Source: a virus. Taken from it: a DNA stretch of 59,664 nt. A program made the position numbers and the translations under genes. Shown in pieces: positions 55,832 to 59,664 of this stretch. A model generated the notes under the pieces. That model did not search any database. It was not told the origin of the DNA and saw only the letters and a program-made list of their open reading frames with translations. The stretch spans positions 1 through 59,664 of IMG/VR virus record IMGVR_UViG_3300034198_013821; one strand, written 5' to 3'. Numbering within the stretch: the first letter of the stretch is position 1; each line of letters starts with the position of its first letter.

Positions 55832-56653
55832 TTAATATTTAATCATTTCTATCGATAAATTTTTTGTAATTGTATTAATATCAGCATTTTTAAGCCAATT
55901 ATTAACTGCGTATTCTCTTGCATAACGATTGACAATATCTTTTCTTACTAACTTAGTAAACCCAACTCCGTTGATTACATTTTTCAAAGCGGTATTTTGT
56001 GCTTTTGAACTAAACATTCTTTCTCCATAATTTAATGAAGCAGAAATTAATTCTTCGGGCATTGGTTTAGTAACTAAATTATTCTTCCAAAAAAAGTAGT
56101 ACAATATATCTCCAGCATCATAATAACTCTCGCCCTTATTTGCGGTTTCTTTTGCCATTTTAAGCAATAGTTTAAAATTATGTAACCTTTCGGCATCAGT
56201 AGGTGGAATAACCGTGTCTTGCTCAATTTTATCTAATTTTTCTTGAACTTTAAATACTATCCTTCCCCTATGAATTTGATATGCTTTTAAAACTTTAGAA
56301 ACGTAAATTACAGAAAGCATACCGTAAGGGTTCGCATCTGTTTCTAATTCTTGTTTTACTAACAAATCAATTGCTTCCTTAATATCAAAAGCGCTTAAAT
56401 TTGGAAATTCATCTTTTATGAAATTTGCTAAAATATTTGTTTCGGTTTTGTCTGGTTGCTTGATTCCAATGTAGGTCGCCCAACGTATAATTAAAGCATT
56501 GACTAAAGCTAATTCCTCTTTAGAATCAAAGTCTTTTATTTTTTTAGCACCTTTGTAGGCATTGTACAATTCCAGCTCTTTAGAAGTAGTGTTTGGTAAT
56601 GATTTAATTACTCTTACCCCAACCGAGTTCTGTTGCTTGGATAACTGTTTCAT
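55832..56653 (-). CDS. Replication-associated protein, 273 aa
   Basis: Helical; the segment DFDSKEELALVNALIIRWA, then LLVKQELETDANPYGMLSVI and KAYQIHRGRIV recall proteins I know as conserved near initiator genes in Bacteroidota phages and prophages (helicase-loader-like). Starts inside the upstream initiator gene with a 50-base overlap. Role as a partner of the initiator is inferred. Confidence 0.65.
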   Translation of the reverse strand: MKQLSKQQNSVGVRVIKSLPNTTSKELELYNAYKGAKKIKDFDSKEELALVNALIIRWATYIGIKQPDKTETNILANFIKDEFPNLSAFDIKEAIDLLVKQELETDANPYGMLSVIYVSKVLKAYQIHRGRIVFKVQEKLDKIEQDTVIPPTDAERLHNFKLLLKMAKETANKGESYYDAGDILYYFFWKNNLVTKPMPEELISASLNYGERMFSSKAQNTALKNVINGVGFTKLVRKDIVNRYAREYAVNNWLKNADINTITKNLSIEMIKY

Positions 56654-57284
56654 ACGCTTGTTGTTGTTTATTTGGTTCTACTATTATTATTTCGTTTAGA
56701 TATGATTCAAACTTATTGCTAAATAGCGTTTGTGGTCTTAGAAATTCAGCAAACTTTGTATTCTGCCACTTTGTAGCTTTTATTGAAATTACTTTTATAA
56801 AATCATCTACCGAATAGCCTTCGTTTAATCTTGCATCGATATAAGTCCTTGTTACCTTTGAATTTGATTTATAATTTGAGCCAGTACAATCATTTAAAAA
56901 ATTTACTATTTTATCGTAAACCTCAATTTCTACTTTTGGCTTTTCTTTTTTTGGTTCTACACTTTTTTCAATTTTTTCAGCAGTTACTTTTTTTGGCGGT
57001 TTTGAAAAAATCACTTCAATATCACTCAAAATTTCTTGCTTTTTAATTATAAACAATTCGCCCCTATTTTTGGTTATTGAATATGACTTAACATAGTTTG
57101 GAAATATGCTAATTCCATAATCTACAATTCTATAATAAGTACTTGGCGATATGTTATCAAACCTTACGTTTACATTTAATTTTAAAGGTTGGTTTTCCTC
57201 GTATTTTAATAATAGATGCAACCAAACATTTCTATATGGTTTACCTCTTTTACTGACCTCTTGAATAAAAGATATGATTTCCAT
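56604..57284 (-). CDS. Replication initiator-like protein (Phg_2220_C domain), 226 aa
   Basis: Residues 120-205 match the conserved phage C-terminal domain Phg_2220_C: VYDKIVNFLNDCTGSNYKSN, ARLNEGYSVDDFIKVISIKA and LRPQTLFSNKFESYLNE. The N-terminal 85 residues resemble a winged-helix (STYYRIVDYGISIFPNYV). Such proteins act as phage replication initiators (lambda O-like). The downstream neighbour may load the helicase. No DNA polymerase is seen, so host enzymes would extend. Confidence 0.84.
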   Translation of the reverse strand: MEIISFIQEVSKRGKPYRNVWLHLLLKYEENQPLKLNVNVRFDNISPSTYYRIVDYGISIFPNYVKSYSITKNRGELFIIKKQEILSDIEVIFSKPPKKVTAEKIEKSVEPKKEKPKVEIEVYDKIVNFLNDCTGSNYKSNSKVTRTYIDARLNEGYSVDDFIKVISIKATKWQNTKFAEFLRPQTLFSNKFESYLNEIIIVEPNKQQQAYETVIQATELGWGKSN

Positions 57285-57518
57285 TTAGTTTTCATCGATA
57301 AGTTCATCGTAAGATACTCCCAACGCTTTTTTAATCGGTTTTAAAGTATCAATATTGTAATTGGTTCTTTTACCGTTTATGATTTCATTTATGATATAGG
57401 CACTTGGGGATTTCCCTTCGTTTGTTTCCTTAATCAAATCTATGAAGTCCTTTTGTGTCATACCTCTTTGTATGAGTAGTTTATATAGCTTCGTTACTTT
57501 TACTGTTATTTCTTCCAT
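57285..57518 (-). CDS. XRE-type helix-turn-helix regulator, 77 aa
   Basis: GMTQKDFIDLIKETN then SAYIINEIINGKRTNYNIDT is the HTH_XRE fold (helix-turn-helix then recognition). C-terminus ALGVSYDELIDEN is the typical end. It may control the replication genes downstream of it. Confidence 0.8.
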   Translation of the reverse strand: MEEITVKVTKLYKLLIQRGMTQKDFIDLIKETNEGKSPSAYIINEIINGKRTNYNIDTLKPIKKALGVSYDELIDEN

Positions 57519-57730
57519 TAGTTTATTTTTAATATTTCAAGCGCTTTAAAATAATCTTTGTTGGAAGCAACTTCATTATACAATTCAACAAATTTTTTGC
57601 TACCAGCATCAACTAAATAATTTGCTATTTTAGTTCTTACTTGTTCAAATGTACTTTTTTGTGTTTTTTGGAATAACGTTTCTGCAAAGTTATCCATTGC
57701 TTCAAAAGAAGGCGTTTTAATTACTTTCAT
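57518..57730 (-). CDS. Hypothetical helical protein, 70 aa
   Basis: Soluble helical protein (KTQKSTFEQVRTKIANYLV) of no known family. Single-base overlaps with both neighbours show coupled translation in the regulator cluster. Confidence 0.62.
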   Translation of the reverse strand: MKVIKTPSFEAMDNFAETLFQKTQKSTFEQVRTKIANYLVDAGSKKFVELYNEVASNKDYFKALEILKIN

Positions 57731-58014
57731 TATTGTTCCAATTTATAGGTTACGTAATTGCAAATATTACTGTTTCTATCAAGTACCGAACAAGGTATTG
57801 AAGTAATAATATATCCAGCTTTTCTCAAATTAAAAATAATCGCAGAAAGTCTTGTAGCACCATACTTTTCAATTGCAGTCCAACTATCAATTTGACCGTT
57901 TTCAATTAGATGTTCTTTAACTTGATTTGATTTTGTAATTTTCTTTTTTGCGGAAGTAACCCAATTTGGATTAATACCTAAATCTACATTTTGTTTTTTA
58001 GTTGTTGCTTCCAT
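57730..58014 (-). CDS. Winged-helix regulator, 94 aa
   Basis: I start it at 58014 (MEATTKKQNV) rather than 26 codons earlier, since the leader there has the usual CAAATTATGG form. Residues 28-66 (QVKEHLIENGQIDSWTAIEK, then RLSAIIFNLRKAGYII) are a helix-turn-helix domain with a wing, common in small phage regulators. Confidence 0.75.
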   Translation of the reverse strand: MEATTKKQNVDLGINPNWVTSAKKKITKSNQVKEHLIENGQIDSWTAIEKYGATRLSAIIFNLRKAGYIITSIPCSVLDRNSNICNYVTYKLEQ

Positions 58015-58123
58015 AATTTGTGTTTGAATAATCTCTTTTTGATTAATTGATTTTTTTGTGAATTTCACGAGTAAAAATTGTTCTAAAAACATTCTTAATA
58101 AATCCCATAATTTTAATTTTTAA

Positions 58124-58375
58124 TTAATTACACCATTGACTACCGTTTGAAACTACTCCAGAAATACCGCTTACAGTTTTAGTAAGTTGTGTGCAATTAT
58201 TTCTAACCGTAATGGTTGATTGAACAATTACACCCCCATTGTTATTTGGTATGTTGTAAGACATACTTTGAACTACAACTCCGCAATTACAATCTGTTGT
58301 ACTTGAAGAATCATTTGAATCTGTCGAGCATCCTACTAAGAAAATTGCCCCTAATAATAATAATGATTTTTTCAT
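58124..58375 (-). CDS. Small lipoprotein, 83 aa
   Basis: Signal peptide with lipobox LVGC (Cys16), then Ser/Asp linker and a Thr-rich domain with four more Cys (CNCG, NNCT, WCN). Lipidated envelope protein, possibly an outer-membrane surface protein expressed early (own promoter). Could block receptors or act in superinfection exclusion; inferred. Confidence 0.8.
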   Translation of the reverse strand: MKKSLLLLGAIFLVGCSTDSNDSSSTTDCNCGVVVQSMSYNIPNNNGGVIVQSTITVRNNCTQLTKTVSGISGVVSNGSQWCN

Positions 58376-58404
58376 AATTTTATTTTTTAATGATTAAAGT
58401 TTCA

Positions 58405-58433
58405 CAAATATAATAATAATTTTAATAATACAA
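58405..58433 (-). promoter_or_regulatory. Promoter of the lipoprotein gene
   Basis: Minus strand TATATTTG (58405-58412) with TTG 18 bases upstream (58431-58433). Good Bacteroidota promoter, 30 bases before the start codon. Confidence 0.75.
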
Positions 58434-58467
58434 AATATTATTTAAAATATTTTGTATTATTTAAGAT

Positions 58468-59334
58468 TTAGTTTATTTCTTTCAATGTTTTCTCAATCAA
58501 TTTACGTAGGTCATCGTGTATGATATATTGCAAAGCGGTTTCAAGTACTAATTTTGAGGTAATTAACTTTGACTTTAAAGTTTCTACATTATCAGAAATA
58601 AGTTGTTCTTTTTTCTCAATAGTCTTTATAATCGTAGCTTGTTTTTCAACTTGCTTAGTAACTGATTTAAAATCGGCATCGATTACTTTTAATTCGTTAA
58701 TCTTTTTTTGATTTTCTATCGCTTCTAATCTCAACTTATCGTTTTCCAAACGCAAGTTTTCTTTTTCATCTGCTAACGCTTTTTCCAACAATTCTTTTTC
58801 TTCTTTGGCTACCCTATCGGATTCCACTTTAGCGCCTAATGTTGTTTTAGCATAGTTTAAAACTCCGACAAATGCTTCTTCGGTAATTATATCTAACTGT
58901 AAAGTGTTTGGGTCTAAAACCTCAATGTAAGGTAGCATTAATTCATAACGCTTTGCTTTGAGTTCCGCTTTTCTTTTTTGGTCTTGAATTTCAGCAAAAC
59001 GCTCTTGAAGTTCTAAATGTTTTTCTGCTGGTTCTACAAGCGCAGTTAAAGTTTTCGCAATACCATCAATTAACCTACCTTCATTCAAAGATTGTTCTTT
59101 TAAAGACTTTCTTGTTTTTTCAATTTCAATTCTTTTGGCTTTTAAAAGCAATCTACCTTCTCTCGCTTCTAACATTAAGTCTTTTTGACTTTCGTCTGTT
59201 ACAACTATTGCATTTGCTTTTTCGTTCCACTCGGTAGCGATTGTAGTGAACTCGTTAAATTTTTCAATAATGTAATCTGATTTTGATTTTTCAATCAATG
59301 AATTTTCTGCTAATTTTGTTATTTCTTGGTTCAT
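58468..59334 (-). CDS. Long coiled-coil protein, DUF1351-like, 288 aa
   Basis: Almost fully helical and charged (ARLLLKAKRIEIEKTRKSL-type heptads), with a central globular segment (MLPYIEVLDPNTLQLDIITE). Similar in layout to DUF1351-type proteins that sit near RecT and nuclease genes in phages. A structural or recombination helper is possible. Identification is by pattern. Confidence 0.6.
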   Translation of the reverse strand: MNQEITKLAENSLIEKSKSDYIIEKFNEFTTIATEWNEKANAIVVTDESQKDLMLEAREGRLLLKAKRIEIEKTRKSLKEQSLNEGRLIDGIAKTLTALVEPAEKHLELQERFAEIQDQKRKAELKAKRYELMLPYIEVLDPNTLQLDIITEEAFVGVLNYAKTTLGAKVESDRVAKEEKELLEKALADEKENLRLENDKLRLEAIENQKKINELKVIDADFKSVTKQVEKQATIIKTIEKKEQLISDNVETLKSKLITSKLVLETALQYIIHDDLRKLIEKTLKEIN

Positions 59335-59362
59335 TTTTTTTTAATTTAATTGTTGTTGTTTA

Positions 59363-59545
59363 TTAAAACGGACAATCCGATTTTTTAGGTTTTAATATTA
59401 ATTGTTGGTACTCACGTTTAATTTTTTCTTGTATCGCTTCACGAATGAACTTACCCACATCAACATTTAAAGACTTCATTTTTTGAAGCGTATTTAATTG
59501 CGTTTCTGAAATCCGTATCACTTTGGTTTTAGTAAGTAGTTTCAT
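59363..59545 (-). CDS. Ribbon-helix-helix regulator, 60 aa
   Basis: KVIRISETQLNTLQKMKSLN then VGKFIREAIQEKI: strand, helix, turn, helix as in CopG/Arc DNA-binding proteins. Basic end. First gene of the leftward arm in this window, so it may autoregulate that arm. Confidence 0.76.
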   Translation of the reverse strand: MKLLTKTKVIRISETQLNTLQKMKSLNVDVGKFIREAIQEKIKREYQQLILKPKKSDCPF

Positions 59546-59664
59546 AATTGCAATACATTTATAGCGGTTAGCAAGTAGTTACAAGCAAGCTGCAAACATC
59601 CCGACCTGATTAACCTGATTTGCGTTATAACTGCCATTTGCACAATTCAGAATATGTAATCCTA
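59546..59664. other. Right end, non-coding or cut gene
   Basis: These 119 bases are richer in G and C than the neighbours. On the minus strand an open frame of 27 codons without a start runs in from the right edge and ends in TAA (59579-59581), so a gene may be cut here. A 9-base direct repeat ACCTGATTA/ACCTGATTT is present. No consensus promoter found. Confidence 0.35.

Noticed and set aside
1-59664. Ordinary tailed phage (Caudoviricetes)
   Set aside because: I looked for terminase, portal, prohead protease, tape measure and tail genes and found none. RecT, M15, SLT and spikes are also known outside tailed phages. The ends of the genome may be missing, so the rejection is provisional.
1-59664. 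Circular closure of the window
   Set aside because: No overlap between the first and last bases was seen, and joining the ends puts a TAA directly before the left-end partial frame, so the cut 3' end would not be completed.

Overview
The window is AT-rich, with A-rich leaders before start codons instead of strong Shine-Dalgarno sites. Several promoters fit the Bacteroidota consensus (TTG about 19-21 bases upstream of TAnnTTTG). Gene content (RecT plus a PD-(D/E)XK exonuclease, a Phg_2220_C-type initiator, lytic transglycosylases, an M15 endolysin, a holin and a spanin-like protein) shows that this is a virus of a Bacteroidota host, probably a flavobacterium. It is not an ordinary tailed phage. 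I found no terminase, portal, tape measure, tail tube or sheath in 59.7 kb. What I see instead is a small beta-rich candidate major capsid protein with its own strong promoter and terminator, a shorter paralogue of it, a FtsK/HerA-like P-loop ATPase of the kind that packages DNA in membrane-containing icosahedral viruses, and about 40 small proteins that each carry one or two membrane segments. My working reading is a large, tailless, lipid-containing dsDNA virus. This is inference from gene content, not proof.

Layout. (1) 1-9,580, plus strand: many small accessory genes, two virion-like membrane proteins (2841-3610), HTH regulators, and a recombination pair (exonuclease 7707-8492, RecT 8717-9580), ending at a bidirectional terminator at 9625-9655. 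(2) 9,654-12,155, minus: the capsid paralogue, a membrane-anchored LRAT/PLAAT-type thiol acyltransferase or phospholipase, and membrane proteins. (3) 12,215-15,350, minus: a glycosyltransferase and sulfate-activation module (GT9, DUF2061, nucleotidyltransferase, APS kinase, sulfotransferase). (4) 15,826-21,188, minus: five spike or fibre genes; two have YadA-head-like repeats, and three share a 45-residue N-terminal anchor, one of them carrying an SGNH esterase. (5) 21,193-29,840, minus: a dense array of membrane-anchored virion candidates plus a metallopeptidase. (6) 29,933-30,794, minus: candidate major capsid operon. (7) 30,998-39,673, minus: spanin, endolysin, holin, packaging ATPase, DnaA-domain-IV-like protein, VRR-NUC nuclease, PAP2 phosphatase, two transglycosylases and more membrane proteins. 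(8) 39,812-50,140, minus: three large genes (GG-motif protein, 1,667-residue SNF2 helicase, GG-motif/N6-adenine methylase) that look like a split DarB-type antirestriction set. (9) 50,345-50,458, plus: an isolated 37-residue membrane protein with its own promoter and terminator. (10) 50,681-55,252, minus: outer-membrane protein and a glycan module (GT4, GT2, LpxA-like, GT2). (11) 55,259-59,545, minus: tRNA-Gln, OB-fold protein, replication initiator genes, small regulators, lipoprotein and a coiled-coil protein.

How the parts may work together. Spikes bind and deacetylate surface glycan; several peptidoglycan enzymes, some membrane-anchored, open the wall; the membrane proteins, the LRAT enzyme and perhaps the PAP2 phosphatase serve an internal membrane; the ATPase, DnaA-like protein and nuclease form a packaging neighbourhood; the GG-motif methylase/helicase set may protect incoming DNA. 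Replication seems to rely on the host polymerase, with phage-encoded initiator, OB-fold protein and RecT. Both window ends look cut, and circularity could not be shown.
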